Of a DNA stretch of 52,729 bases, positions 1-8,134 are shown piece by piece. The stretch's first letter is position 1. The number at the start of each line of letters is the position of its first letter. Origin of the DNA: Lachnoclostridium sp. (GTDB lineage: Bacteria; Bacillota_A; Clostridia; Lachnospirales; Lachnospiraceae); assembly GCA_015057755.1 (NCBI GenBank), contig SVDR01000007.1, forward strand, positions 1 to 52,729. The letters run 5' to 3'. Under the pieces are notes generated by a model. That model was not told the origin of the DNA, ran no database searches, and saw nothing but the letters and a program-made list of their open reading frames with translations. Position numbers and translations under genes: made by a program.

Positions 1-35
1 CTGAGGTTTGGATACTAATAAGAAGGAGATAAAAG

Positions 36-2996
36 GTGAAAATCATGAATAAAATAGTTCAATTAAAACAAGGATTAACATCCGCCTTTATTAATCAAAA
101 TATTTCCTCAAACCTAGCCTACAAGCCACAGTTTGTATCGAACAATTATAAAGAAGGACGAAAGGTTATTTCATCTATCGAGGATGAGCTTTTGTCATGT
201 GAGGAATTTGCCATTAGTGTTGCGTTTATCACGATGGGTGGAATTACACCGCTTCTGCAAACGTTAAGGGAATTGGAACAGCGCGGTATCCCTGGCAAAA
301 TTCTTACAACAGATTATCTGACTTTTAGTGATCCGAAAGCACTCCGTATACTTGCAAATTTTACGAATATTGAACTGAAAATGTTTGTGACAGAGAATGC
401 AAAGGAAGGATTCCATACAAAGGGATACATTTTTAAGAAAGAGGAAATGTATCGAATTATTGTTGGAAGTTCTAATATGACGCTTAGTGCGCTTACTACG
501 AACCGTGAATGGAATACGAAGATTGTTTCTACAGAACAGGGTGAATATACACAGAATGTTGTAGCAGAATTTGACCAACTATGGAATGCACCGCAGTCGT
601 TGTCATTTGAGCAGTTTATAGAAGCATATACGAATGTTTATACAAAGAATAAGATTATTCAGAAACAGAAAGAAATTGCCAGACAGGCAAATATTCCTTC
701 TATGGAAGTATATCGCTTGCAGCCGAATTCTATGCAGGTTGGATTTATCAACAATCTTAAAAAAATCTATGAAGCCGGTGAAGATAAAGCCTTATTAATT
801 TCTGCAACAGGAACGGGTAAAACATATGCTTCTGCATTTGCGGCAAGAGAGCTGGAATTTAAGAAAGTGTTATTCTTAGTTCATCGTAATCAGATTGCAA
901 AACAGGCATTGAAATCTTATCGAAAAGTATTTGATGGTAAAGTATCCATGGGAATGGTAACCGGTAAGAATCAGGATTACGATGCTGATTTTGTGTTTGC
1001 AACAGTACAGACATTAAGTAAAGAAGATACGCTGAGCAGATATAAAAAAGAGCATTGGGACTTGATTATTATTGATGAAGCGCACCATAGTTCTGCAGAC
1101 AGTTATAAGAAAATTATGGATTATTTTACGCCGAAGTTATGGTTAGGTATGACCGCAACACCGGACAAGCGTGATGATAATTTGGAAGGCAGAAATATTT
1201 ACGAGATCTTTAATCATCAGATTGCATATGAGATTCGTTTGCAAAATGCAATGGAAGAGGATTTGCTGTGTCCGTTCCATTATTTTGGAATCACTGATCT
1301 GGAAGTGATTGCAGATGCCGGTAAATCATCTGAAGAAAAGGTTGAAAATTTCAGATATTTAACATCAGAAGAACGTGTGTTAAATGTAATGAAGCAGGCG
1401 GAATTCTTTGGCCATAGTGGTGATAGAGTAAAAGGTTTGATTTTCTGTAGCCGAATTGATGAGGCGAAGGAGTTATCGACTAAGTTTAATGAAAAAGGTT
1501 GGAGAACGCTTGTATTAAGTGGAAGTGACTCGGAATCTGCACGAGCTGCAGCCATTGAACGTCTTGCTGGTGATGAAGCAGAGGATGCATTAGACTACAT
1601 TATTTCTGTTGATATTTTCTCGGAGGGTGTAGACGTTCCTGAAATTAATCAGGTCATTATGCTTCGTCCGACGGAATCTCCAATTATCTTTATTCAGCAG
1701 TTAGGACGTGGCCTGCGAAAAGCAGATGATAAGGAATACGTAGTTGTAATCGATTTTATTGGAAATTATCGAAATAACTTTATGATTCCGATTGCCCTTT
1801 CTGGAGATAGAAGTTACAACAAAGATAATATTCGTCGTTATGTAACAGAAGGCGGTCGTGTGATTCCAGGCGCAAGTACGATTCACTTTGATGAAATTTC
1901 TCGAAAGAGAATTTTCCAGGCAATCGATAATGCGAACTTTAGTGATATTAAATTGATTCGAGAGAACTATACGAATCTGAAAAATAAGTTGGGACATATT
2001 CCAGCACTTGCAGATTTTGACAAGTACGGTGAGATGGATGTACTTAGAATCTTTGATAACGGTAGTTTGGGATCCTATTATAAGTTCCTTGTGAAATATG
2101 AAAAGGAATATACCATTCGTTTATCAAAAGATGAAGAGACTGTAATTGAATTTGTTTCTAAGAAGTTGGCAAGCGGAAAACGAATTCATGAGTTGGAAAT
2201 GTTAAAACGTTTGCTTAAATATCAGCATGGCATCATGGGCCTGTTAAAGAAATCATTGCATGAAAGTTACAACTGTTCTATGGATGATAACTGTGCAGAG
2301 AATGTTGTAAATATGATGACAAATGAATTTCCAACAAGTGCCGCTAAGAAAACATATTCTCAGTGCGTATTTCTGGAAAAAGAAGGTTCAGATTACTGTA
2401 TTTCTAAGTCATTTGGTGAAATGCTGCAGAATGAAGAGTTCTACAATATTTTAGAAGAACTTGTTGATTTTGGTATTTCACGTTATAAGGAAAATTTCAG
2501 TATGCGTTACCAGGATACGGATTTGGTTCTGTATCAGAAATATACATATGAAGACGCTTGTCGTTTGTTGAATTGGGAAAGAAATGAAGTTCCATTGAAT
2601 ATCGGTGGTTACAAGTATGATAAGAAAACGAAGACCTTCCCGGTATTTATTAACTATGATAAGCAGGAAGATATCAGTGATACAACAAAATACGAAGACC
2701 ATTTTACAAGTTATAATCGTTTGATTGCGATTTCAAAAAGTGGACGTAGTATCGAATCTGAAGATGTACAGAATTTCTTAAATGCAAAAGAGCGTGGAAT
2801 AGATGTACAGCTTTTTGTGAGAAAAAATAAAGACGATAAAATTTCAAAAGAGTTCTATTATCTTGGAAGAATGACTTCGACTGGGTTTGTAAAAGAATTT
2901 ACAATGCCAAATACTGATAAAACCGCAGTTGAAATTGAATGGGCATTGGATACTCCGGTACGTGAAGATATTTACGAATACATTGTAAACGTATAA
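36..2996 (+). CDS. PLD-like nuclease / SF2 helicase / DUF3427 protein
   Basis: Large multidomain nucleic-acid enzyme of 986 residues. The N-terminal third is phospholipase-D-like, with an HxK motif (His127, Lys129) followed by GSSN; the Asp usually found a few residues after the Lys is not seen. A superfamily 2 helicase core follows, with Walker A (ATGTGKT, residues 257-263) and a DEAH box at 347-350, then helicase motifs containing SEGVDVPE and QQLGRGLRK. The last ~400 residues match the DUF3427 type. The start is ambiguous: GTG at 36 lies 7 nt after AAGGAG, while ATG at 45 is the alternative. Base and codon use are more AT-rich than downstream genes, which suggests transfer. A Nudix gene follows after 20 nt, so the two are probably co-transcribed. 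A role in DNA repair or phage defence is inference only. Confidence 0.85.
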   Translation: MKIMNKIVQLKQGLTSAFINQNISSNLAYKPQFVSNNYKEGRKVISSIEDELLSCEEFAISVAFITMGGITPLLQTLRELEQRGIPGKILTTDYLTFSDPKALRILANFTNIELKMFVTENAKEGFHTKGYIFKKEEMYRIIVGSSNMTLSALTTNREWNTKIVSTEQGEYTQNVVAEFDQLWNAPQSLSFEQFIEAYTNVYTKNKIIQKQKEIARQANIPSMEVYRLQPNSMQVGFINNLKKIYEAGEDKALLISATGTGKTYASAFAARELEFKKVLFLVHRNQIAKQALKSYRKVFDGKVSMGMVTGKNQDYDADFVFATVQTLSKEDTLSRYKKEHWDLIIIDEAHHSSADSYKKIMDYFTPKLWLGMTATPDKRDDNLEGRNIYEIFNHQIAYEIRLQNAMEEDLLCPFHYFGITDLEVIADAGKSSEEKVENFRYLTSEERVLNVMKQAEFFGHSGDRVKGLIFCSRIDEAKELSTKFNEKGWRTLVLSGSDSESARAAAIERLAGDEAEDALDYIISVDIFSEGVDVPEINQVIMLRPTESPIIFIQQLGRGLRKADDKEYVVVIDFIGNYRNNFMIPIALSGDRSYNKDNIRRYVTEGGRVIPGASTIHFDEISRKRIFQAIDNANFSDIKLIRENYTNLKNKLGHIPALADFDKYGEMDVLRIFDNGSLGSYYKFLVKYEKEYTIRLSKDEETVIEFVSKKLASGKRIHELEMLKRLLKYQHGIMGLLKKSLHESYNCSMDDNCAENVVNMMTNEFPTSAAKKTYSQCVFLEKEGSDYCISKSFGEMLQNEEFYNILEELVDFGISRYKENFSMRYQDTDLVLYQKYTYEDACRLLNWERNEVPLNIGGYKYDKKTKTFPVFINYDKQEDISDTTKYEDHFTSYNRLIAISKSGRSIESEDVQNFLNAKERGIDVQLFVRKNKDDKISKEFYYLGRMTSTGFVKEFTMPNTDKTAVEIEWALDTPVREDIYEYIVNV

Positions 2997-3016
2997 TAGA
3001 AATGGTGGGAGATAAC

Positions 3017-3403
3017 ATGAAAACAATCAGAGTAGTAGCAGCAATTATCATCGATAACAACAAGGTCTTCGCCACCCAGCGTGGCTACGGCGATTTCAAA
3101 GACGGCTGGGAGTTTCCGGGTGGAAAGATTGATGCGGGGGAGACTCCGGAAGAGGCTCTTGTCAGAGAGATTAAAGAAGAACTGGATACAGAAGTGGAAG
3201 TGAAAGAATTACTGGATACGGTCGAGTATGATTATCCGAACTTTCATTTATCCATGGACTGCTTTATCTGCAGGATTAAATCGGGTGATTTGGTGCTGAA
3301 AGAGCATGAAGCGGCTGCATGGCTGACGAAGGAAACGCTGGATAGTGTGGATTGGCTGCCTGCGGATTTGGGACTGATCGATAAGATTCGAGAGTATTTG
3401 TAG
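3017..3403 (+). CDS. Nudix hydrolase, MutT/CTP pyrophosphohydrolase-like
   Basis: Small pyrophosphohydrolase of 128 residues that probably cleaves (deoxy)nucleoside triphosphates or damaged nucleotides to the monophosphate. The Nudix box is complete: G36-x5-E42-x7-R50-E51-I52-x-E54-E55. ATG 3017 is chosen because GGGAG lies just upstream; an in-frame start at 3002 would lie ahead of that site. The gene begins 20 nt after the PLD/helicase stop, so the pair probably shares a transcript. Codon use looks more like the rest of the window than the helicase gene does. The exact substrate cannot be read from the sequence. Confidence 0.88.
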   Translation: MKTIRVVAAIIIDNNKVFATQRGYGDFKDGWEFPGGKIDAGETPEEALVREIKEELDTEVEVKELLDTVEYDYPNFHLSMDCFICRIKSGDLVLKEHEAAAWLTKETLDSVDWLPADLGLIDKIREYL

Positions 3404-3443
3404 GACAAGTCGTGGAAATGCAAGGAACATAGGAGGAATTGTC

Positions 3444-3968
3444 ATGATCAACATCATGTTCGTCTGTTGGGGCAACATCTGCCGTTCCCCAATGGCAGAA
3501 TTTGTTATGAAGGATTTAGTATCAAAGCGCGGCTTGGCGGACCGTTTTTACATTGCGTCCTCCGCCACCAGCACGGAGGAGATTTGGAATGGTGTGGGCA
3601 ATCCGGTGTATCCGCCGGCGAAGAAGGAACTGGCGAAGCACGGGATCAGCTGTGAGGGCAAGCGTGCTGTGCAGCTGACGAAGGCGGACTATGGAAAGTA
3701 TGATTACCTGATCGGTATGGAGGGCATCAATATCCGCTACATGAACCGGATCACGGGCGGAGATCCGGACGGAAAGTTTTATAAGATGATGGAGTTTGCC
3801 GGAGACGGCTGGAAGGAGCTTATGGCCGGCAAGCGAAATATGGAACGGGCCGGGGACGTGGCGGATCCGTGGTACACCGGGGATTTTGGTGTGACATGGA
3901 GGGATGTTTCGAACGGCTGCGAGGGACTGCTGGAGTATCTGCTGGCGGTGGAGAGTGACAAGTTATAA
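3444..3968 (+). CDS. Low-molecular-weight protein-tyrosine phosphatase
   Basis: Cytoplasmic phosphatase of 174 residues. The P-loop CWGNICRS lies at the N-terminus (nucleophile Cys8, Arg14, Ser15), in the usual position for this family. The DPW general-acid motif is present with Asp141 followed by WY. Low-molecular-weight phosphatases remove phosphate from tyrosine and sometimes arginine residues, often acting against a tyrosine kinase of capsule or stress pathways; no such kinase lies nearby. The ribosome-binding site AGGAGG precedes ATG 3444. A strong hairpin terminator follows the stop codon, closing the first transcription unit. Confidence 0.9.
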   Translation: MINIMFVCWGNICRSPMAEFVMKDLVSKRGLADRFYIASSATSTEEIWNGVGNPVYPPAKKELAKHGISCEGKRAVQLTKADYGKYDYLIGMEGINIRYMNRITGGDPDGKFYKMMEFAGDGWKELMAGKRNMERAGDVADPWYTGDFGVTWRDVSNGCEGLLEYLLAVESDKL

Positions 3969-3978
3969 TGATAAAGGA

Positions 3979-4015
3979 AAACGAGACTGAATCGATATGG
4001 ACAGTCTCGTTTTTT
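3979..4015 (+). terminator. Rho-independent terminator after the phosphatase gene
   Basis: A ten-base stem AACGAGACTG pairs with CAGTCTCGTT around a 12-nt loop, and a run of T follows. It separates the phosphatase transcript from the toxin-antitoxin operon. Confidence 0.85.
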
Positions 4016-4057
4016 AAGTCAGGACTTAAACCAGAAACGTCTATTTTTTGAAAAGCA

Positions 4058-4072
4058 TTACCAAAATGGTAA
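4058..4072. promoter_or_regulatory. Operator palindrome O1 of the toxin-antitoxin operon
   Basis: TTACCA-AAA-TGGTAA is a perfect six-base inverted repeat. It lies 20 nt upstream of the -35 box of the toxin-antitoxin promoter. A second, near-identical copy lies 68 bp downstream over the likely transcription start. Paired sites like these are typical targets for autorepression by the HTH antitoxin; binding here is inferred. Confidence 0.7.
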
Positions 4073-4092
4073 CAAAAAATAATGAAATCATA

Positions 4093-4121
4093 TTTACAGG
4101 AAGAAAGGATGGTGGTATAAT
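4093..4121 (+). promoter_or_regulatory. Sigma-A promoter of the toxin-antitoxin operon
   Basis: TTTACA, a 17-nt spacer and a perfect TATAAT, with TGG directly before the -10 box (extended -10). This is one of the best promoters in the window. It is framed by the two operator palindromes, so an antitoxin bound to both could shut it tightly. Confidence 0.8.
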
Positions 4122-4125
4122 TTCA

Positions 4126-4140
4126 TTACTTAAATGGTAA
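4126..4140. promoter_or_regulatory. Operator palindrome O2 of the toxin-antitoxin operon
   Basis: TTACTT-AAA-TGGTAA is an imperfect copy of O1. The 22-nt stretches around the two sites differ at only two bases. O2 starts 4 nt after the -10 box, so a protein bound here would cover the transcription start. Confidence 0.65.
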
Positions 4141-4167
4141 CAAAATGAGAGGAGCTGAATATATTAT

Positions 4168-4521
4168 TTGAGTATGAAAATACTGTATAAGAACGAAACT
4201 GCTAAAAAGCAATTTTGTTCCGAATACAAGAAATTCTGGAGATATCCGGATCAGGTCAAGAAGAAACTTGAAGCAGCAGAAACCTTTATTAAGAATTCAA
4301 ATTCTCTTTTGGATATAGCAAACTATCCTCCATTTCGTTTTGAAAGATTGAAGGGAAAACGTAAGGATGAGTGGAGTATTAGACTTGGTAATACTGGATT
4401 TCGAGTAACCATGATTCCTTGTGATGAAGACGAAAACGAACTCATTAATGGAGATATAATGGCTAAGTGTAAATATATAAAAATTGTAAAAGTGACGGAG
4501 GTGTCAAACCATTATGAGTAA
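4168..4521 (+). CDS. HigB/RelE-type toxin of a type II toxin-antitoxin system
   Basis: Basic protein of about 117 residues, resembling RelE/HigB ribosome-dependent mRNA interferases. Supporting features are the plasmid-maintenance-killer pattern with FRFERLKGKR, EWSIRLGNTGFRV and a terminal YIKIVKVTEVSNHYE. Family members cut mRNA in the ribosomal A site and arrest growth. The start is uncertain: TTG at 4168 or ATG at 4174, both rather far from AGGAG at 4150. The reading frame overlaps the antitoxin gene by 8 nt, which couples their translation. Toxin-first order and a HigA-type partner both fit HigBA. The gene is AT-rich, consistent with an acquired module. Confidence 0.8.
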   Translation: MSMKILYKNETAKKQFCSEYKKFWRYPDQVKKKLEAAETFIKNSNSLLDIANYPPFRFERLKGKRKDEWSIRLGNTGFRVTMIPCDEDENELINGDIMAKCKYIKIVKVTEVSNHYE

Positions 4522-5620
4522 TATGATTGAATATAAAGAGATTGTGGCTTTTCACCCAGGATATTATATAGCGGATATTATTGAAGAGATGGAGATAAGT
4601 CAGGCCGAATTTGCTATGCGAATGGGAACAACAACCAAAACACTCAGTTGTTTGTTAAATGGGCAGGCAAACATTTCAAATGACTTAGCGAAAAAGTTGT
4701 CTGTTATGCTTGGAACCAGTGTGGATGTTTGGTTAAATCTGCAGAAAACATATGATCAAAGATTAATAGAGATTCAGCAGGTGAAAGACTTTGAAGAGCA
4801 AGAAGATATTGTTAGACTTATAGATTATAAGTACTTTGTTGATGTGATTGGTTTACCATCTACCAGAATAATTCGAGAAAAAGCGGCTAATCTTTGTAAA
4901 TTTTTTAAGATTTCAGATCTACGAATTATGTTGGAACCGGATTTTCTGGTAAATTATAGAACCGGAATCTCTAACACCAGTGAGAAAAATGTTATCAATT
5001 CAAGAGCTTGGATTCAAACCGCAATCAATCTTTCTCAAAGCATAGAGACAGAACCATACAATCCGGAAAAATTAAGGGCTCATTTACCGGAATTACGTAG
5101 TATGACAGTTCAAAAGCCGGAGATATTTTTGCCAAGAATGAGAGAACTCTTTGCACAGTGTGGAGTTGCTTTTGTTTTGTTGCCTCATTTGAAAAATTCT
5201 GGTGTTAATGGAGCTGTGAAGTGGGTAAATGATGAAAGGGTGGTTTTGGCAATAAATAATAGGGGCCTTGATGCAGATAAGTTTTGGTTTTCATTGTTTC
5301 ATGAAATAAGACATGTATTTCAGCGGAAGGTAAAAACAGTATTTATCAGTTATAATGAAAAAGAGATGATTGATGTGAATAACCAGTTGGAGGACGATGC
5401 GGATAAGTTTGCCACTAATTATTTGATTTCTCCGATGGATATGAGGAAATTTGCACCATCTCAATATACATCGGACGAGGAGATCATAGCTTTTGCAAAA
5501 TCAATTGGAATACATCCAGGAATTGTTGCAGGTAGATTGCAGCATGAGAAGATTATTCCACAAAATAGGTGTTCTAAGCTTAAGGAAAAATATATCATTG
5601 ATTTCCTGCATGAAGTATGA
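4514..5620 (+). CDS. HigA-like antitoxin with ImmA/IrrE metallopeptidase domain
   Basis: Antitoxin-like fusion of 368 residues. Residues ~15-75 form an XRE/HigA helix-turn-helix (ISQAEFAMRMG, then LSCLLNGQANIS) able to bind the paired operators upstream. A linker leads to an ImmA/IrrE-type zinc-protease domain, whose HEIRH motif begins at His263 and is followed by EDDADKFATNYL, the usual third-ligand region. ImmA proteins cleave HTH repressors after a stress signal, so this antitoxin may carry its own off-switch; that is inference. The ribosome-binding site GGAGG lies inside the toxin gene and the two frames overlap by 8 nt. No clear terminator follows. Confidence 0.85.
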   Translation: MSNMIEYKEIVAFHPGYYIADIIEEMEISQAEFAMRMGTTTKTLSCLLNGQANISNDLAKKLSVMLGTSVDVWLNLQKTYDQRLIEIQQVKDFEEQEDIVRLIDYKYFVDVIGLPSTRIIREKAANLCKFFKISDLRIMLEPDFLVNYRTGISNTSEKNVINSRAWIQTAINLSQSIETEPYNPEKLRAHLPELRSMTVQKPEIFLPRMRELFAQCGVAFVLLPHLKNSGVNGAVKWVNDERVVLAINNRGLDADKFWFSLFHEIRHVFQRKVKTVFISYNEKEMIDVNNQLEDDADKFATNYLISPMDMRKFAPSQYTSDEEIIAFAKSIGIHPGIVAGRLQHEKIIPQNRCSKLKEKYIIDFLHEV

Positions 5621-5692
5621 TTTGTTTTATGAGTAAGGAGATTTAGAAGTCGGATGCTTCCTATTGCAAATGATAAGACTGGAGGCTGTGTT

Positions 5693-6274
5693 ATGAAGAT
5701 TTGTGTATTACAAGGTAGTCCAAGAAAAAATGGCAACACGGCAGCGATCGTGGCTCCGTTTACGGAGGAACTTCGTGCGGCAGGGCATGACGTGGAGATA
5801 GTTTGGCTGTATGATAAGGAGATTCAGCCGTGTCTGGCATGCAGGGCGTGTCAGAAGGACTGGACGGTATTTGGCTGTGCGCGCGAGGATGACGTGCAGG
5901 AGATTTTTGACAAGATTCTTGAGGCGGATCTGATCGTGTTTGCGACTCCGATTTATTGCTGGTATTGTACGGCTCCGATGAAGGCGCTGATGGACCGTCT
6001 GGTTTATGGTATGAATAAGTATTATGGTGATGAGAAGGGACCGGCGCTTTGGGCAGGAAAGGCGGTCGCTTCGATTACGACATGCGGATACCGTCCGGAG
6101 AAGGGCGCAGATCTCTGGGAGGACGGCCTGAAACGGTATTGTAAGCACAGCGGTCTTACTTATGTGGGACAGTTGGCGGAGCGTCATTTGGGATACCGGA
6201 CGGAGTTTATGGACGCGGAGAAAGAAGCAAGGGCGAAAATGTTTGCTCGCGAGGTTATGGGTAGATTTTCCTAG
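5693..6274 (+). CDS. Flavodoxin-fold NAD(P)H-dependent FMN oxidoreductase
   Basis: Soluble flavoprotein of 193 residues in the NADPH-dependent FMN reductase / iron-sulfur flavoprotein group. The N-terminal GSPRKNGNT is the FMN-phosphate loop, and TPIYCWYCTAPMKALMDR is the second flavin loop. A CLACRAC motif near residue 45 could be redox-active or hold a metal cluster. ATG 5693 is selected by GGAGG eight bases upstream; an in-frame codon at 5654 has no such site. The substrate is unknown; quinones, nitro compounds or disulfides are common in the family. Confidence 0.85.
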   Translation: MKICVLQGSPRKNGNTAAIVAPFTEELRAAGHDVEIVWLYDKEIQPCLACRACQKDWTVFGCAREDDVQEIFDKILEADLIVFATPIYCWYCTAPMKALMDRLVYGMNKYYGDEKGPALWAGKAVASITTCGYRPEKGADLWEDGLKRYCKHSGLTYVGQLAERHLGYRTEFMDAEKEARAKMFAREVMGRFS

Positions 6275-6327
6275 GAAATCATGATATATTGGGCTTGATA
6301 AGAAGAATATTCTGGGAGAATGAAGCA

Positions 6328-7683
6328 ATGGAACTTGATATGACAAAGGGCCGGCCGCTGCCGGTCCTTTTGCGGTTTACATTCCCGCTGCTGCTGGGAA
6401 ATGTCTTTCAACAGTTTTATAATATGGCGGATACGGTGATCGTAGGCCGTTTTGTGGGCGCGGGTGCGCTGGCAGCGGTTGGTTCGACGGGCACGATCAT
6501 GTTTCTGATCAACGGATTTGCCCAGGGCATTACATCCGGTTTTTCGATTTTGACGTCTCAGCGATTTGGCGCACAAGATGCGAATGGTGTGAGGAGAAGC
6601 GTGGCGAACGGTGTGATTCTGGCGGTGATCTCGACGCTGCTCCTGACGGCGGTCTGTCTGGGCGTGATGCGGCCGCTTCTTGGCTGGATGAATACGCCGG
6701 ACGATATTTTTTCGGATGCGTATACATATATTATGATCATCAGCGGCGGAATTGTCGCAACGGTCTTTTATAATCTCTTTTCGGCGTATCTGCGTGCGGT
6801 CGGAAACAGTCAGGCACCGTTGTTTTTCCTGGTGTTTTCTGCCTGCCTGAATATTGCGCTGGATCTGCTCTTTATTGTGTGGTTTGATCTTGGCGTGGCA
6901 GGAGCAGCGCTGGCGACTGTGACAGCGCAGGGTGTTTCTGCGATTCTCTGCGGGGGATATATTTTCCTGAAGGTGAAAGCCTTGACTCCGGAGAATGGGC
7001 AGTGGAGGCTGAATGCGAGCGATTCGAAGCACCAGCTTTCGATGGGGCTTCCGATGGCATTCCAGTTCGCGATCACGGCGTCCGGCGGAATGGTCATGCA
7101 GTCAGCGATCAACTTATTTGGCTCCAATGCGGTTGCGGCGTACACGGCAGCCGGCAAATTGGAGGCGCTGGTGGAGCAGGGCATGGTGGCAATGGGACAG
7201 GCGGTAGCGACTTATGGCGGACAGAATTTTGGCAAGGGTGATATTGGGCGAATTAAAGCCGGCGTAAAGGCAGCGCTTGGGGCGATCATGGTTTACGGTG
7301 CGGTCGCGGCAGTTGTCGTGTCGGTTGGTCTGGAGCCGGCCATCAGCATTTTCTTTGCGGAAGGTGTGGATATGGCGGCGATGATGCCATGGGCGCGAAC
7401 CTATATGAACATTTGTGCAAGCTTCTTCCTGCCGCTCAGTACGATTTTTGTATTCCGAAATGTGATGCAGGGCTGCGGTTACGGTTTCCTTCCGATGATG
7501 GGAGGTTTTGCGGAACTGGTGGCGAGACTTTCCGTGGCGCTGATCGCCATGAAAGTAGGAAGCTACGCGCTTGCAGTATTTTGTCACCCGGCGGCGTGGA
7601 CAGCGGCAGCGGTATTTACAGGAGTGTCGTATCTTTGGGTAATGAAGGATATTGTGCGGAAGAAAGAATCAGGAATTGCATAA
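6328..7683 (+). CDS. MATE family efflux transporter
   Basis: Integral membrane protein of 451 residues with about twelve hydrophobic segments in two related halves, typical of MatE cation-antiport drug/metabolite exporters. The N-terminal half carries the family pattern FQQFYNMADTVIVGRFVG, and the second half an equivalent segment around FGSNAVAAYTAAGKLEALV. ATG 6328 follows GGGAG at a 9-nt gap; an upstream in-frame codon at 6289 lacks a site. The exported compound cannot be predicted. A second MATE gene lies at 46110. Confidence 0.9.
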   Translation: MELDMTKGRPLPVLLRFTFPLLLGNVFQQFYNMADTVIVGRFVGAGALAAVGSTGTIMFLINGFAQGITSGFSILTSQRFGAQDANGVRRSVANGVILAVISTLLLTAVCLGVMRPLLGWMNTPDDIFSDAYTYIMIISGGIVATVFYNLFSAYLRAVGNSQAPLFFLVFSACLNIALDLLFIVWFDLGVAGAALATVTAQGVSAILCGGYIFLKVKALTPENGQWRLNASDSKHQLSMGLPMAFQFAITASGGMVMQSAINLFGSNAVAAYTAAGKLEALVEQGMVAMGQAVATYGGQNFGKGDIGRIKAGVKAALGAIMVYGAVAAVVVSVGLEPAISIFFAEGVDMAAMMPWARTYMNICASFFLPLSTIFVFRNVMQGCGYGFLPMMGGFAELVARLSVALIAMKVGSYALAVFCHPAAWTAAAVFTGVSYLWVMKDIVRKKESGIA

Positions 7684-7688
7684 TTGTC

Positions 7689-7718
7689 TTGTGAAAGTTG
7701 TGTCTGATATGATATAAT
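7689..7718 (+). promoter_or_regulatory. Promoter of the DUF1292 gene
   Basis: TTGTGA, an 18-nt spacer and a perfect TATAAT with TGA directly before it (extended -10). It lies about 40 nt ahead of the start of the small acidic protein gene. Confidence 0.6.
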
Positions 7719-7759
7719 GGTTTGCAAATATGTTTTCCATAATTTAGGAGGAATTGAAA

Positions 7760-8056
7760 ATGAGCTGTAAAGAACTGAATTGCGAGTTAGATTTTATCAC
7801 ACTTGATTTCGAAGACGGCGCATCTGAGGAGTGCCTCGTTGCTGGTTTATACGAGATCGAAGGTAAGAAGTATCTTTCCGTAGTTGTTGGTGCAACAGAG
7901 GATACTGATTTTGAAAATGATGAGTTAGAAGGTTACATCTATGAGTACGTAGATGCAACAGATGACGAGTTCGAGCTGATCGATATCGAGAGCGATGAAG
8001 AGTTCAACAGAATCGCAGGCATCATCGAAGCATTCGAAGGCGGCAAAGAGGACTAA
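7760..8056 (+). CDS. DUF1292 family small acidic protein
   Basis: Acidic protein of 98 residues that matches the DUF1292 (YrzB-like) family, with the pattern ITLDFEDG near the start and a tail rich in Asp and Glu. The function is unknown. ATG 7760 is preceded by AGGAGG with an 8-nt gap; TTG 7754 is too close to this site. The gene is monocistronic, with its own promoter upstream and a strong bidirectional hairpin downstream. In other Firmicutes DUF1292 genes often lie with ruvX (yrrK) and a regulator; that context is absent here. Confidence 0.85.
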   Translation: MSCKELNCELDFITLDFEDGASEECLVAGLYEIEGKKYLSVVVGATEDTDFENDELEGYIYEYVDATDDEFELIDIESDEEFNRIAGIIEAFEGGKED

Positions 8057-8076
8057 TTCGATATTAGGGATCAAAT

Positions 8077-8116
8077 AAAAAGACGCATTTCCCGATTTGG
8101 GAGCTGCGTCTTTTTT
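8077..8116. terminator. Bidirectional terminator between DUF1292 and MFS genes
   Basis: AAAAAGACGCA and TGCGTCTTTTT form the outer stem and CCC/GGG the inner stem. T runs on one side and A runs on the other let it end the + strand DUF1292 transcript and the convergent MFS transcript. Confidence 0.85.
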
Positions 8117-8134
8117 GTATGTTTTCGTATAAAG

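Noticed and set aside
1..18. End of an upstream gene (stop TAA at 16-18)
   Set aside because: Only five codons are visible; no protein can be recognised.
4145..4171. Eight-codon leader peptide ahead of the toxin gene
   Set aside because: ATG to TGA is open, but its own start lacks a ribosome-binding site and the AGGAG lies inside it; it is too short to support.
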